From contig CP004371.1 of NCBI GenBank assembly GCA_000597885.1, positions 682,001 to 746,000 on the forward strand: a stretch of 64,000 nt of DNA. The letters are read 5' to 3'. Position 1 is the first letter of the stretch. The number at the start of each line of letters is the position of its first letter. Below are positions 34,981-44,539 of the stretch, piece after piece. The translations under genes and the position numbers were made by a program. Below the pieces are notes generated by a model. That model had not been told where the DNA came from. It saw only the letters and a list, made by a program, of their open reading frames with translations, and did no database searches. Origin of the DNA: Flammeovirgaceae bacterium 311 (GTDB lineage Bacteria; Bacteroidota; Bacteroidia; Cytophagales; Cyclobacteriaceae).

Positions 34981-36138
34981 TCAATAGCGCAGCATGGCAG
35001 ACATTTTGCTTTGCACGTTATTACCAGGCAGTTCATGCTCCGGCACCACATATGCGTTGCCCCCGTTCAATATGGTCTGAACAGCGGCCCGGCTTACCAG
35101 GCAGTCATCACCATATTTAAAATCATCATGAAGCTCAACCTCCTGGGAGTCTTCCTTAAACCTGCCCCACTGATGCTGCCCCTTGCTGATAAACAGGGTA
35201 TCTACACGACCATTGAAAGCTGCAGGCACAATACGGTTTACATCGTAAGTAGTTTTACCGGTACCTGCCCAATCGCCATAGGCCTCGCGGTTGCGTTCCT
35301 TTTCTTTGCTGAAATAAGGCTCTACGGCATCCCAGCTCCTGCTGTGCAGGTCCTTGGCCTTTAGCTCATCGGGATTGCCTACTATGCCTTTGTCCATAAC
35401 ATTTAATCCGTGGGCAACCTCTTTAAAGATCGGGTGCAGGTAGTCAACACCAGCCATCACAATTGGAGTCCTTTCCGTGAGTACTATTTTTCGGAGTCCC
35501 ACCACTACATTGCGGAAATACTCCTCCACCAAATCCTTCTTAGTTGGCCTTAGCTCCCCCTGACCGTTACGGTTTTGCGGGTTAGGTACCAGACCACCCT
35601 GGTTCTCCAGGGATTTTTCAAATTCATAGTATTTTTCTACCTCCTTCATACCCTGCTGTATGCGGTCGCTTACATCCAGCTCATTTACATAATAGCGGGT
35701 GGCTTCCAGCAGGCGTACTTTCTCCAGGCTTAACGCAAGTATATAATAGATACCATCGCCACTCATGAGCGGAATCAGTTGCAAGAGGTGAAAACTATTG
35801 GTTACACAAGAGAATTCCTCCAGTTTGCAGGGAAGCCTGTGGTAGCTGAAATGGTCTTTAGACAGAAAAATGGCTAACCCATCCAGCTGATGATGCCAGA
35901 AGTTGTTATCATCATGCAGGCGCTGTGCAGGCTGAAGATATTCCTTTGCCTGACCTTCCGTCATCCCAAGCTCCATAAGCGTATGCTTTATCTTCTGGAG
36001 TTTATTTTTTAAAAGCAAAGCGTCTTTTCCATTGGTAACTTCTTCACCAACTCTGTGTGTAGGCATATATATGCTCACACAATAATCTTCGCGTATATTG
36101 GCCAGAGTTTCAAACTCTTTTTCTGTTAGTATCTTCAT
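34981..36138 (-). CDS. baeRF3-family release-factor-like protein
   Basis: 385 aa, cytoplasmic. The sequence fits the bacterial relatives of archaeal/eukaryotic release factor 1 named baeRF, probably baeRF family 3: CVSIYMPTHRVGEEVTNGKD at the start, YYILALSLEKVRLLEATRYY in the centre, VMAGVDYLHPIFKEV later and an AVQTILNGGNAYVV end. Comparative genomics has tied these proteins to translation and ribosome rescue, but function is largely unproven. The gene stands alone and has a palindrome upstream (36166) and its own terminator at 34925-34954. Confidence 0.85.
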   Translation of the reverse strand: MKILTEKEFETLANIREDYCVSIYMPTHRVGEEVTNGKDALLLKNKLQKIKHTLMELGMTEGQAKEYLQPAQRLHDDNNFWHHQLDGLAIFLSKDHFSYHRLPCKLEEFSCVTNSFHLLQLIPLMSGDGIYYILALSLEKVRLLEATRYYVNELDVSDRIQQGMKEVEKYYEFEKSLENQGGLVPNPQNRNGQGELRPTKKDLVEEYFRNVVVGLRKIVLTERTPIVMAGVDYLHPIFKEVAHGLNVMDKGIVGNPDELKAKDLHSRSWDAVEPYFSKEKERNREAYGDWAGTGKTTYDVNRIVPAAFNGRVDTLFISKGQHQWGRFKEDSQEVELHDDFKYGDDCLVSRAAVQTILNGGNAYVVPEHELPGNNVQSKMSAMLRY

Positions 36139-36165
36139 ATATCAGTACTTTAAATTAAATTCTCT

Positions 36166-36182
36166 CTAGGGTTTTAACCTAA
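36166..36182. promoter_or_regulatory. Palindrome upstream of the baeRF gene
   Basis: CTAGGGTTTTAACCTAA: imperfect inverted halves of TTAGGTT/AACCCTAG type, 28 bp before the baeRF start codon. It resembles DtxR-type boxes loosely but differs from the WTTAG-N6-CTAAW sites here. An operator is possible, not shown. Confidence 0.3.
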
Positions 36183-36396
36183 TACAGGATACGTTGTTTG
36201 CTAATATGCGTTCCACATGTATTTTTTATACCCAATGTCATGAAAGCCTGTACCAAAGATTGGTGAGTAGGTCGCCTTTTATTAATTTTGTTGAATGTAC
36301 TGATTGCCGTAGTATGTTCGTTGTGAACATACCCGGATAAAATGGCTATATTCAAGAAAAAATCTGCGCAACAATTCAGATCTTCCATACAGGCTC

Positions 36397-37491
36397 ATGA
36401 ATAAAACTAAAGCGCTGCTCTTCTGGCTGTTAGGACTGATGTTGTTGCTCCTGGTGAATCCCTATGGACTGATGGCCCAGGAGGGGCGTCAGATGCGTAA
36501 CGATCGCAACATGCAGGAAAAATCGCCTGATGCAGATCAGATCAAGAGCTCTGATGTAAAAAGAAGTCCCCTCAGAGCCATTCTCAATAAAGTAACGATC
36601 GGAGCAAATTTGGGGTATGGCATGAATTATTATAGCCAGAAACTGCCCTTTACTATTCTTCAGGAAGGAGAAAATCACTACCTGCTCACCCAATCCAATG
36701 CCATCAGTACAGGTTACAGCAACTGGCTTAACAGCCCGAAGCAATATGTAGGCCTGCGGCCCGGCGATGCCGATGGGCTGGTGCAGGGAGATACAGCAGA
36801 TTTGCGCCTACGCGGCTTTGGCAGCAGCCTGCCCATCGGGCTGGATCTGCACGTAGTACTGGCAGACCGTTTCAGAATTGGTGGGGGCCTTGGTTTTGAA
36901 ATCTTCAGTATCAGATCACTGGATTTTAAGAATGGCGGCAGCGACTTGCACACTTACAACGCTGGTGTGAATTCTGCGCTGGCCTGGCGCTATTACGGTA
37001 TGGTAGGGGCCCGGGTGATCAGCTGGGGCAACTGGGACCATAGTGTAGACTTCAGGTTGGGTAAAAAGAAATTTATTACCCAGTTTGAAGGTGCCGACCC
37101 TGGTGCTTTTTTTAACCTGGGTTTTATGATGGAGCGCAATTATTCAGAGTATTTCAGATTTACCCTCAGACCCTCTTTGGAGTGGTTTTCCCATACTACC
37201 AATATTGGCGAACTTACAGAACTAAAGACCAACACACCTTCGTTATACATACAGGCAGGCGTGAACCTTAATTTCCCTAGAGTACCCCGTTGTCCCATGA
37301 AAGCCTGCCAGACACAGCTGGAGCATTTACACAATGGTAAGGAATTTCGCGGTCAGCCTATCTACAGATGGCAAAATCCCAAGTATGGACAGAATCATCC
37401 GGAGCTTCAGCGTAACCTGAAGAGGAATAAAGATGATACCGAACAACGCTTGCAAAAGAGACCCAAAAGAAAACAATCTCCCGGATCCTGA
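36397..37491 (+). CDS. Hypothetical outer-membrane beta-barrel protein
   Basis: 364 aa with a strong signal peptide (KALLFWLLGLMLLLLVNPYG then LMAQ). Residues about 65-300 are beta-barrel-like (KVTIGANLGYGMNYYSQKLP, GLDLHVVLADRFRIGGGLGF, YFRFTLRPSLEWFSHTTNIG). The C-terminus is unusual: a Cys-containing CPMKACQTQLEHLHNGKEFR segment followed by a Lys/Arg/Gln-rich basic tail. I do not recognise the family. It stands alone before gyrA. Confidence 0.72.
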   Translation: MNKTKALLFWLLGLMLLLLVNPYGLMAQEGRQMRNDRNMQEKSPDADQIKSSDVKRSPLRAILNKVTIGANLGYGMNYYSQKLPFTILQEGENHYLLTQSNAISTGYSNWLNSPKQYVGLRPGDADGLVQGDTADLRLRGFGSSLPIGLDLHVVLADRFRIGGGLGFEIFSIRSLDFKNGGSDLHTYNAGVNSALAWRYYGMVGARVISWGNWDHSVDFRLGKKKFITQFEGADPGAFFNLGFMMERNYSEYFRFTLRPSLEWFSHTTNIGELTELKTNTPSLYIQAGVNLNFPRVPRCPMKACQTQLEHLHNGKEFRGQPIYRWQNPKYGQNHPELQRNLKRNKDDTEQRLQKRPKRKQSPGS

Positions 37492-37602
37492 AAATTTACA
37501 GCCAGTTCACTTAAAGTTTTACTTTAATACTTTAGATGTTCGGCCTCTTATTTAAAAATCATTAAATTGCCGCGGTATTAGCCGCTATTGCAAAGATTAT
37601 TT

Positions 37603-40149
37603 ATGGCAGAAGGAGCAAAGGAAAACATCATTCCTATTAACATTGAGGATGAAATGCGTGGTGCCTACATCGATTATTCGATGTCGGTTATTATCTCCCG
37701 TGCCTTACCCGATGTTCGCGATGGATTAAAGCCTGTACACCGTCGGGTTTTGTATGGTATGCTGGAGCTGGGGGTAACCCATAACAAGGCTTACAAAAAA
37801 TCAGCCCGTATTGTTGGAGAGGTATTGGGTAAGTATCACCCGCATGGTGACTCATCTGTGTACGATACTATGGTGCGGATGGCCCAGGACTGGTCGCTGC
37901 GTTACCCGCTTGTAGACGGACAGGGTAACTTTGGCTCTATAGATGGTGACTCACCCGCAGCAATGCGCTATACCGAAGCCAGACTGCGCCGCATCGCTGA
38001 AGAAATGCTGAATGATATCAATAAGAATACTGTTGATTTTCAGCCCAACTTTGACGACTCCCTGAAAGAGCCAACTGTTTTACCGGGTAAGTTTCCCAAC
38101 CTACTAGTAAATGGTTCATCTGGTATTGCCGTTGGTATGGCTACCAATATGCCGCCTCACAACCTTTCTGAGGTGGTAGATGGCACCATTGCTTATATCG
38201 ACAACCGCGAAATTACCATAGAGGAGCTGATGCAGCACATCACTGCTCCGGACTTTCCAACCGGGGGTACCATTTATGGCTACAGTGGTGTTAAGTCTGC
38301 TTTCGAAACAGGCCGTGGCCGTGTGCTGATGCGTGCCAAAGCTCATTTTGATGTGAACAAAACCGGTAAGGAGCAAATCATTATTACCGAAATCCCTTAC
38401 CAGGTAAACAAAGCCAGTATGCTGGAGAAAACCGCAGCACTGGTGAACGATAAAAAAATTGAAGGTATTTCAGCGATTCGTGATGAATCGGACCGTAATG
38501 GTTTACGGGTGGTATATGACCTTAAGAAGGATGCCATACCGAATGTTGTACTCAATAACCTGTATAAATATACCCAGCTTCAGTCATCTTTCGGGGTTAA
38601 CAACGTTGCGCTTGTAAAAGGGCGTCCGCTAACACTTAACCTGAAGGATATGATCAGGCACTTTGTGGAACACCGCCACGAAGTAGTGATCCGCCGCACC
38701 GAATACGAGCTGGAAGAAGCACAAAAGCGTGCACACATTCTGGAAGGTTACCTGATCGCACTTGATAACCTGGATGAGATCATTAACCTGATCCGTTCTT
38801 CACGCGATCCGGAAATAGCCCGTAACGGCCTGATTGAACGCTTTGGTCTGTCAGAAATACAGGCACGTGCCATTCTTGATCTTCGCCTGCAGCGCCTCAC
38901 CGGCATGGAGCGTGAAAAAATTCAGAATGAGTATGCCGAAGTAATGGCCCTTATTGATGATCTGAAAGATATTCTGGCTCGTGAAGAGCGCCGGATGGAA
39001 ATCATTAAAGAGGAACTGCTGCAGATCAAAGAACGTTATGGCGATAAGCGCCGTACCGACATAGAACACAGCGCCGAAGATTTCACCATGGAAGACATGA
39101 TCCCGAACGAGAAGGTAGTGATTACCATCTCGCATCAGGGATACATGAAACGTACCCAGCTGGTGGAGTACCGCACCCAGGGACGGGGAGGAGTTGGTTC
39201 GCGTGGGGTATCTACCAAAGTAGATGATTTTACCGAACACCTTTTCATTGCCAATACTCATAACTACCTTCTGATCTTTACCGAGAATGGCAAGGTATAC
39301 TGGATAAAGGTGTATGAAATTCCAGAAGGAAGCAAAGTCTCCAAAGGCAGGGCTGTTCAGAACATTATCAACATTGAACCTGGCGACAGGGTTAGAGCGG
39401 TGTTGAATGTTGAAACCCTTAAAGACGAGGATTACATCAATAACAATTTTATCATGATGTGTACGGTGCAGGGTACCATCAAGAAAACTACCCTGGAAGC
39501 CTACAGTCGCCCCCGTCAGAATGGTGTAAATGCCATTACCATTAATCCCGGCGATCGCCTGCTGGATGTTAAAATGACTAATGGCGACAACCATATAGTA
39601 TTGGGACTGGAAAGTGGCAGAGCCATACATTTCCATGAGTCGGATGTGCGCCCAATGGGCCGGACTGCAGCTGGTGTACGTGGTATAGCTGTTGGAAATG
39701 AGCAGGATCACGTAATTGGCATGGTATGTGTAGCAAGAGAAGACGCCAGCCTGCTGGTAGTAACGGAACACGGTTATGGCAAACGTTCTGTTGTAGAAGA
39801 GTACAGAATTACACGCCGCGGTGGTAAGGGTGTAAAAGCCCTTAAAATTTCTGAAAAAACAGGTAAACTCGTTGCCATAAAAGAAGTTATTGATACGGAT
39901 GAGCTTATGATCATCAATCGTTCGGGAATTACCATCAGAATGAAGGTGGATGACCTAAGGATTATGGGCAGGGCAACTCAGGGTGTCAGACTGATAAGGC
40001 TGAACGAAAACGACAGTATTTCTTCTGTAGAAAAAATAGAAATGCTGGAAGTAGACGAGATTATAGAAACACTTGCAGAAGAGGATATTCAGGATGTTGA
40101 GAAATTAGATAATCCTGATATTGCTGATGATAATGAAACTGAACAATAA
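37603..40149 (+). CDS. gyrA: DNA gyrase subunit A
   Basis: 848 aa from the ATG at 37603 ([20 protein letters not shown]). It is the breakage-reunion subunit of the type II topoisomerase that supercoils DNA. The catalytic Tyr is Tyr123 (AMRYTEARL). The quinolone-determining region [10 protein letters not shown] has Ser84 and Asp88, the sensitive-type residues. The C-terminal beta-pinwheel is present, with the GyrA box as TRRGGKG. An acidic tail ends the protein. It is followed by a TPR gene 24 bp later. A long antisense open frame (38851-39771) is a codon-usage shadow. Confidence 0.97.
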   Translation: MAEGAKENIIPINIEDEMRGAYIDYSMSVIISRALPDVRDGLKPVHRRVLYGMLELGVTHNKAYKKSARIVGEVLGKYHPHGDSSVYDTMVRMAQDWSLRYPLVDGQGNFGSIDGDSPAAMRYTEARLRRIAEEMLNDINKNTVDFQPNFDDSLKEPTVLPGKFPNLLVNGSSGIAVGMATNMPPHNLSEVVDGTIAYIDNREITIEELMQHITAPDFPTGGTIYGYSGVKSAFETGRGRVLMRAKAHFDVNKTGKEQIIITEIPYQVNKASMLEKTAALVNDKKIEGISAIRDESDRNGLRVVYDLKKDAIPNVVLNNLYKYTQLQSSFGVNNVALVKGRPLTLNLKDMIRHFVEHRHEVVIRRTEYELEEAQKRAHILEGYLIALDNLDEIINLIRSSRDPEIARNGLIERFGLSEIQARAILDLRLQRLTGMEREKIQNEYAEVMALIDDLKDILAREERRMEIIKEELLQIKERYGDKRRTDIEHSAEDFTMEDMIPNEKVVITISHQGYMKRTQLVEYRTQGRGGVGSRGVSTKVDDFTEHLFIANTHNYLLIFTENGKVYWIKVYEIPEGSKVSKGRAVQNIINIEPGDRVRAVLNVETLKDEDYINNNFIMMCTVQGTIKKTTLEAYSRPRQNGVNAITINPGDRLLDVKMTNGDNHIVLGLESGRAIHFHESDVRPMGRTAAGVRGIAVGNEQDHVIGMVCVAREDASLLVVTEHGYGKRSVVEEYRITRRGGKGVKALKISEKTGKLVAIKEVIDTDELMIINRSGITIRMKVDDLRIMGRATQGVRLIRLNENDSISSVEKIEMLEVDEIIETLAEEDIQDVEKLDNPDIADDNETEQ

Positions 40150-40173
40150 TTTTAATTTTTCTTTTTTTATAGT

Positions 40174-41355
40174 ATGAAAAAGTCAATTCTGATCATTTGT
40201 ATGATGCTGGGTATGACTACTGTCTATGCCCAAAACAAAGCTGTAAACAAAGCTGATCAATTACTTAAACAAGTTGAGGCACCAGATGCCAAGGATAAAG
40301 TTAACAAGCTGACTGAGGCAAAGAATAACATCGATGCCGCTTCACAGGATGCAAAAACCAAAGATAAAGCCAAGACCTGGTTTATAAGGGGTCAGGTTTA
40401 TTCTGCCATTGCGACTGCTGAAGATGAAGCTGTACAGGCTATTGCACCTAACGCAGTAGATGAAGCAACTGCTTCATTCAAAAAAGCCCAGGAATTGGAA
40501 AACAATCCAAATTCTACTTATTACGTTTTCGCCGATCAGTCAATGAATGGACTGTGGGGTGAATTTGTAAACAGAGGAGCTACTGCTTATCAGGCAGGTA
40601 ACTACGAAGAGGCGATGGATCAGTTTGATAATGCCATCAAAGTAAACCCAACTGATACCACTGCTAACCTGTATGCTGGTGTAGCCGCACAGCAGGTTGG
40701 CGACCGCGACAGAAGTGCTAAATACTTCTACCAGCTACTGGATGCAGGTTATCAGGACAAGGACATCTATTATGCCCTTATCGCTCATGAGCGTGATGAG
40801 AAGCAAAATTATGACAAAGCACGTGAAGTAATTGCCCGTGGCAAAAAAGACTTCCCTGAAGAAACTGAATTCCGTAAGCAGGAGATCGCATTGCTGTTAA
40901 AGCAGGATAAGACCGGCGAAGCCAAAGCTGAGCTTGAGACTGCCATTGCTGCCGAACCAGACAATGCAGATCTGTACTTTAACTTGGGTTACCTCAACGA
41001 GGAACTGGGCGATCAGCAGGCTGCCATCGATGCCTACAAAAGAGCACTTGAAGTAGACCCACAACATAAAAACTCTGCATTTAACCTGGCAGTTATTCAT
41101 TACAACCGTGCTGCTGATACCGTTAAGGAAGCTAACAATGTTGGTTTAAGCAATGCAGAAGCAAAAAGAGGGCAGGAGCTGCGCAAGCAGGCTAACCAGT
41201 ACTTTAAAGATGCGCTGCCTTATGTAGAAAATGCACTTCGTCTGCACCCCGATAACCGCACCCTGATGGAAATTACCATGGTTACTTACGACCGTGCCGG
41301 TATGAAAGACAAGTCTAACGAGCTGATGAAGAAGCTGGAAAGCATGGAGCAATAA
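40174..41355 (+). CDS. Exported tetratricopeptide-repeat protein
   Basis: 393 aa with a signal peptide (MKKSILIICMMLGMTTVYAQ). An N-terminal helical part (KAVNKADQLLKQVEAP) precedes TPR units: GATAYQAGNYEEAMDQFDNA, ADLYFNLGYLNEELGDQQAA and HKNSAFNLAVIHYNRA, with another near the C-terminus. It probably mediates protein contacts in the periplasm. It follows gyrA by 24 bp and is followed by a strong terminator, so it is probably co-transcribed with gyrA. Confidence 0.88.
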   Translation: MKKSILIICMMLGMTTVYAQNKAVNKADQLLKQVEAPDAKDKVNKLTEAKNNIDAASQDAKTKDKAKTWFIRGQVYSAIATAEDEAVQAIAPNAVDEATASFKKAQELENNPNSTYYVFADQSMNGLWGEFVNRGATAYQAGNYEEAMDQFDNAIKVNPTDTTANLYAGVAAQQVGDRDRSAKYFYQLLDAGYQDKDIYYALIAHERDEKQNYDKAREVIARGKKDFPEETEFRKQEIALLLKQDKTGEAKAELETAIAAEPDNADLYFNLGYLNEELGDQQAAIDAYKRALEVDPQHKNSAFNLAVIHYNRAADTVKEANNVGLSNAEAKRGQELRKQANQYFKDALPYVENALRLHPDNRTLMEITMVTYDRAGMKDKSNELMKKLESMEQ

Positions 41356-41374
41356 GCCTCCGATTATAAATATT

Positions 41375-41408
41375 AAAAAAGCTGCCTTATGATAGAGGCA
41401 GCTTTTTT
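41375..41408 (+). terminator. Rho-independent terminator of the gyrA-TPR unit
   Basis: AAAAAAGCTGCCT (41375-41387) and AGGCAGCTTTTTT (41396-41408) form a 13-bp perfect stem with an 8-base loop; the T-run continues to 41411. It would also work leftward. Confidence 0.9.
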
Positions 41409-41411
41409 TTT

Positions 41412-41733
41412 GTCTTTTCAATACTCTGTTGCTGTAACTCTATGCAGCTGCCTGTAAGGGATGGTTAATTTTTAACTTATAACTGAAAATTCAGTTTTCA
41501 AATTTATCTGAAAGAAACTGATGAACAATTTTGCTTGAATAAAGTAGAAAAGGGATAACTGCTGAAGAATAAATTTTCCGGGCAGGTGCTTATCTCAACA
41601 AAGGCACCATTATTGCACACTATTTCTGTAGCGATAGTAAGCTGGTATATAGCAGGTTAAATTGAAATATTGACAATTTACTTTTGCTTACTGCAGCCTG
41701 AAGGATGAATATTCATATGAACAAACCTAAGAA
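41412..41733. other. Intergenic region with msrA promoter box
   Basis: 322 bp without a gene. It holds a small palindrome AACTGA-AAAT-TCAGTT (41481-41496) and, near the right end, TACTTTTG (41679-41686), a TAnnTTTG-type box 48 bp before the msrA start with a TTG 14 bp upstream. Nothing else is recognisable. Confidence 0.5.
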
Positions 41734-42426
41734 ATGGAACAGTCATTATTTAAGTTAAGCTTACTGGCATTCATGTCATTTTTACTGCTGGGTTGTAGCC
41801 AGGCATCGGAGGAAAAATCAGGAACTCCTGAGCTGGAGCGCATGTCCAGTACAGCAGACTTATTGCCACAACAGGCAGCAGGGCTCTCAAAAGCAGTGTT
41901 TGCCAGTGGTTGCTTCTGGTGTACCGAAGCTGTATTTGAAAGGGTAGAAGGGGTGCAGGAGGTGATCAGTGGTTATGCAGGTGGTTCAAAAGCAAACCCT
42001 AGCTATAAAGAAGTAAGTGAAGGAAAAACAGATTATGCAGAGGCAGTTATTGTCTATTATGATTCCACACAGGTAAACTATGCCACCTTGCTGGATATAT
42101 TTTTTCATTCGCACGATCCAACCCAGTTAAATCGTCAGGGACCCGACATAGGCAAACAGTATCGTTCCGGCATCTACTATAACAGCAGTTATCAAAAACA
42201 ATTAGCAGAAGCATACAAGCAGCAATTGCAGAAAAGCGGGGAGTTTAGTAAATCAGTAGTCACTGAAATTAAACCACTTACAAAATTCTGGCCGGCAGAA
42301 AAATATCACCAGGATTATTACCGCATAAACCCAAAAGATCCCTACATACAGGCTGTTTCAAAGCCAAAGGTGATAAAATTTGAAAAGGAATATCGCCAGT
42401 ACCTTAAGCGGGAATACCAGAAATAA
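41734..42426 (+). CDS. msrA: Peptide-methionine (S)-S-oxide reductase, lipoprotein form
   Basis: 230 aa. The N-terminus (LLAFMSFLLLGCSQASEEKS) is a lipoprotein signal with Cys in the lipobox, so this MsrA should repair oxidised methionine in envelope proteins. The active site is ASGCFWCTEAVFERVEGV, with Cys as nucleophile. YRSGIYYNSSYQ and the late EKYHQDYYRINPKDPY are MsrA motifs. It is followed 83 bp later by a second, non-exported MsrA, so the two cover different compartments. Confidence 0.93.
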   Translation: MEQSLFKLSLLAFMSFLLLGCSQASEEKSGTPELERMSSTADLLPQQAAGLSKAVFASGCFWCTEAVFERVEGVQEVISGYAGGSKANPSYKEVSEGKTDYAEAVIVYYDSTQVNYATLLDIFFHSHDPTQLNRQGPDIGKQYRSGIYYNSSYQKQLAEAYKQQLQKSGEFSKSVVTEIKPLTKFWPAEKYHQDYYRINPKDPYIQAVSKPKVIKFEKEYRQYLKREYQK

Positions 42427-42498
42427 GGGATCTTATCAATTCTTAATAAACAGAAGCGTTGCTCTTTTAGTCTTATAAAAGTTAAATGCAAGAGTAAA

Positions 42499-42504
42499 AG
42501 GAGG
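42499..42504 (+). promoter_or_regulatory. Strong Shine-Dalgarno sequence of the second msrA
   Basis: AGGAGG, 5 bp before the ATG at 42510. A full-consensus site stands out because most genes here have none. Confidence 0.75.
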
Positions 42505-42509
42505 ATTTT

Positions 42510-43043
42510 ATGGAAAAAGCAACATTTGGTGCAGGCTGTTTCTGGTGCGTAGAAGCAGTGTTTCAGCGTCTGGAGGGAGTGGAACAGGTAGTTAGCGGTT
42601 ATGCAGGTGGCAGTGTACAAGACCCCACCTATAAGCAGGTGTGCAACGGCAACACCGGTCATGCCGAAGTAGTGCAGCTCACTTTCGATCCTCAGAAAAT
42701 CTCATACGAAGAGCTGCTGGAGGTATTTTTTGCCACCCATGATCCCACAACACTAAACCGCCAGGGGAATGATGTGGGCACACAATACAGATCAGTGATT
42801 TATTACCACGATGATCAGCAGAAGCAGCTGGCAGAAGCGGCCAAAAAGCGTGTTGATGCTTCAGGAGAATGGAATAATCCGGTGGTGACAGAAATAAGTC
42901 CGCTGCCTGAATTTTATGTAGCAGAAAACTATCACCAGAATTATTTTAACGATAACACACAGGCTCCTTATTGTCAGTTCGTGGTACGGCCTAAGGTTGA
43001 GAAGCTTACCAAATCCTATCGGGAGAAATTAAAGCAGAACTAG
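42510..43043 (+). CDS. msrA: Peptide-methionine (S)-S-oxide reductase, cytoplasmic form
   Basis: 177 aa, the usual length of a single-domain MsrA, without a signal peptide. Active site: FGAGCFWCVEAVFQRLEGV. YAGGSVQDPTYKQVCNGNTG, HDPTTLNRQGNDVGTQYRSV and AENYHQNYFNDN are standard motifs. It shares the GCFWC and HDPTTLNRQG motifs with the upstream gene, so the pair probably arose by duplication. It lies 83 bp after that gene. The next gene starts 89 bp further on. Confidence 0.95.
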   Translation: MEKATFGAGCFWCVEAVFQRLEGVEQVVSGYAGGSVQDPTYKQVCNGNTGHAEVVQLTFDPQKISYEELLEVFFATHDPTTLNRQGNDVGTQYRSVIYYHDDQQKQLAEAAKKRVDASGEWNNPVVTEISPLPEFYVAENYHQNYFNDNTQAPYCQFVVRPKVEKLTKSYREKLKQN

Positions 43044-43132
43044 CCTTAACAACCAGCATCTGCCACAAAATCCACAGCAGTAGTAAAAAACAAGCGTAGG
43101 CAATACCGGTTTAAAAGGTAGAAGATAACGCT

Positions 43133-44419
43133 ATGCCCAATCCTCTAGCCTGGTTTAGATCTAAAATAAATCTAAAACGACTTTATTTCCAGATATTCTC
43201 CAGCATTGCTTTTTATCCGGCCATCATTTCGCTGGCGATGGTAACACTGGGATTCTTAATCCTTTACCTTGATTCGAAAGGGGTAACCTATGCTATTACA
43301 GGATATATACCACTCATCATTACAGATGATGTTGAAACTGCCAGAACCCTGCTCTCCACACTTATTGGCAGTATAGTTTCGCTCATGGTTTTTAGTTTTT
43401 CGATGGTAATGGTGGTGTTGACCTTAGCCAGCAATAATTATACACCCCGGGTCTTGCCTGAACTTGTCAATAACAGGAGCCATCAGGTGGTACTGGGGAT
43501 TTATCTGGGCACCATAGGCTTTCTTATAGTAGTGCTCATCAATCTGGCCACAGAAAATTATGATTTCACCATTCCAGAACTTGCTGTCTTGATGAGTATT
43601 ATTCTGGTTTTCATCTGCTTTGTATCATTTGTCTATTTTATACACAGCATCAGCCAGAACATTCAGATTGCTAACATTCTATCGGGGATTTATCTGGAAA
43701 CCCAAAAGGCGCTTGCGCGGGAACGAAAACATCAGTTTGTGGATAGTTTGCCGGGCTTGAGCGGTTGGCAAACAGTACCCAGCCCCAAAGGCGCTTATTT
43801 TCAAGGCGTTTCCGATAAAAATCTTTTACAATTTGCCTGTGATCAAGACCTGCAGATTGTGGTGATGAAAGAAGTAGGTAGTTTCACCGTTAAAGGCGAT
43901 CCGCTGATGAAGCTCAGTAAGCCGGTATCAGATTTACAGATTTCAGAACTGCAAAATCATACTAGCTTTTACCATCAGGAGCATATTGAAACTAACTATC
44001 TGTATGGTTTTAAGCATATTACAGAAGTGGCTGTAAAGGCAATGAGCCCGGGCATTAATGATCCTGGTACAGCATTGAATGCTATAGATTATTTAACGCA
44101 GCTTTTTTGTGATCTGATCGGATCTACCAAATTCAAAGTGATTCATGATGATCAGGGCTTTAACCGGCTGTTTTACAAAGAAGCATCTTTTGCTCAGGTA
44201 TTTTATCTGTGCTTTTCCAGCATCAGAAATTATGCAGCCGGAGATGTGGCTGTACAGTTAAAACTGATAGAAATGTTAAACAAGCTGGAGAGCAGAGATA
44301 GAACTGGTAGGTACCATGAATTATTTCAGCAGGAACGCATGGCATTAACCATCAATGCAGCCAGTAAACTGGAAAATAAAAGCGACCGGGAAAAGCTGGA
44401 GAACGGGCTGGAAGAATAG
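43133..44419 (+). CDS. DUF2254 family membrane protein
   Basis: 428 aa. Four hydrophobic spans occupy residues about 20-175: FQIFSSIAFYPAIISLAMVT, the TLIGSIVSLMVFSFSMVMVV segment with the family's ASNNYTPRVLPELV after it, GIYLGTIGFLIVVLINLATE, and LAVLMSIILVFICFVSFVYF. The rest is a cytoplasmic domain with LKHITEVAVKAMSPGINDPGTALNA-like sequence (found as KHITEVAVKAMSPGINDPGT). The function of DUF2254 is unknown. Confidence 0.9.
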   Translation: MPNPLAWFRSKINLKRLYFQIFSSIAFYPAIISLAMVTLGFLILYLDSKGVTYAITGYIPLIITDDVETARTLLSTLIGSIVSLMVFSFSMVMVVLTLASNNYTPRVLPELVNNRSHQVVLGIYLGTIGFLIVVLINLATENYDFTIPELAVLMSIILVFICFVSFVYFIHSISQNIQIANILSGIYLETQKALARERKHQFVDSLPGLSGWQTVPSPKGAYFQGVSDKNLLQFACDQDLQIVVMKEVGSFTVKGDPLMKLSKPVSDLQISELQNHTSFYHQEHIETNYLYGFKHITEVAVKAMSPGINDPGTALNAIDYLTQLFCDLIGSTKFKVIHDDQGFNRLFYKEASFAQVFYLCFSSIRNYAAGDVAVQLKLIEMLNKLESRDRTGRYHELFQQERMALTINAASKLENKSDREKLENGLEE

Positions 44420-44539
44420 AGACAGAAGAGGAGTTGAATTTCTTACTTAACATAATATAAATTATACAACATTTATATCAGGCTTACAATAACGCCTATT
44501 GGCTGATTAGCGATTGCAATTATTTATTGCATACCTTCT

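Noticed and set aside
36179-36388. 69-codon minus-strand open frame before the baeRF gene
   Set aside because: It would start 8 bp from the divergent membrane-protein gene and occupy its promoter; no recognisable domain.
38851-39771. 306-codon open frame antisense to gyrA
   Set aside because: It lies fully inside gyrA, follows its codon pattern on the other strand and has no recognisable domain.
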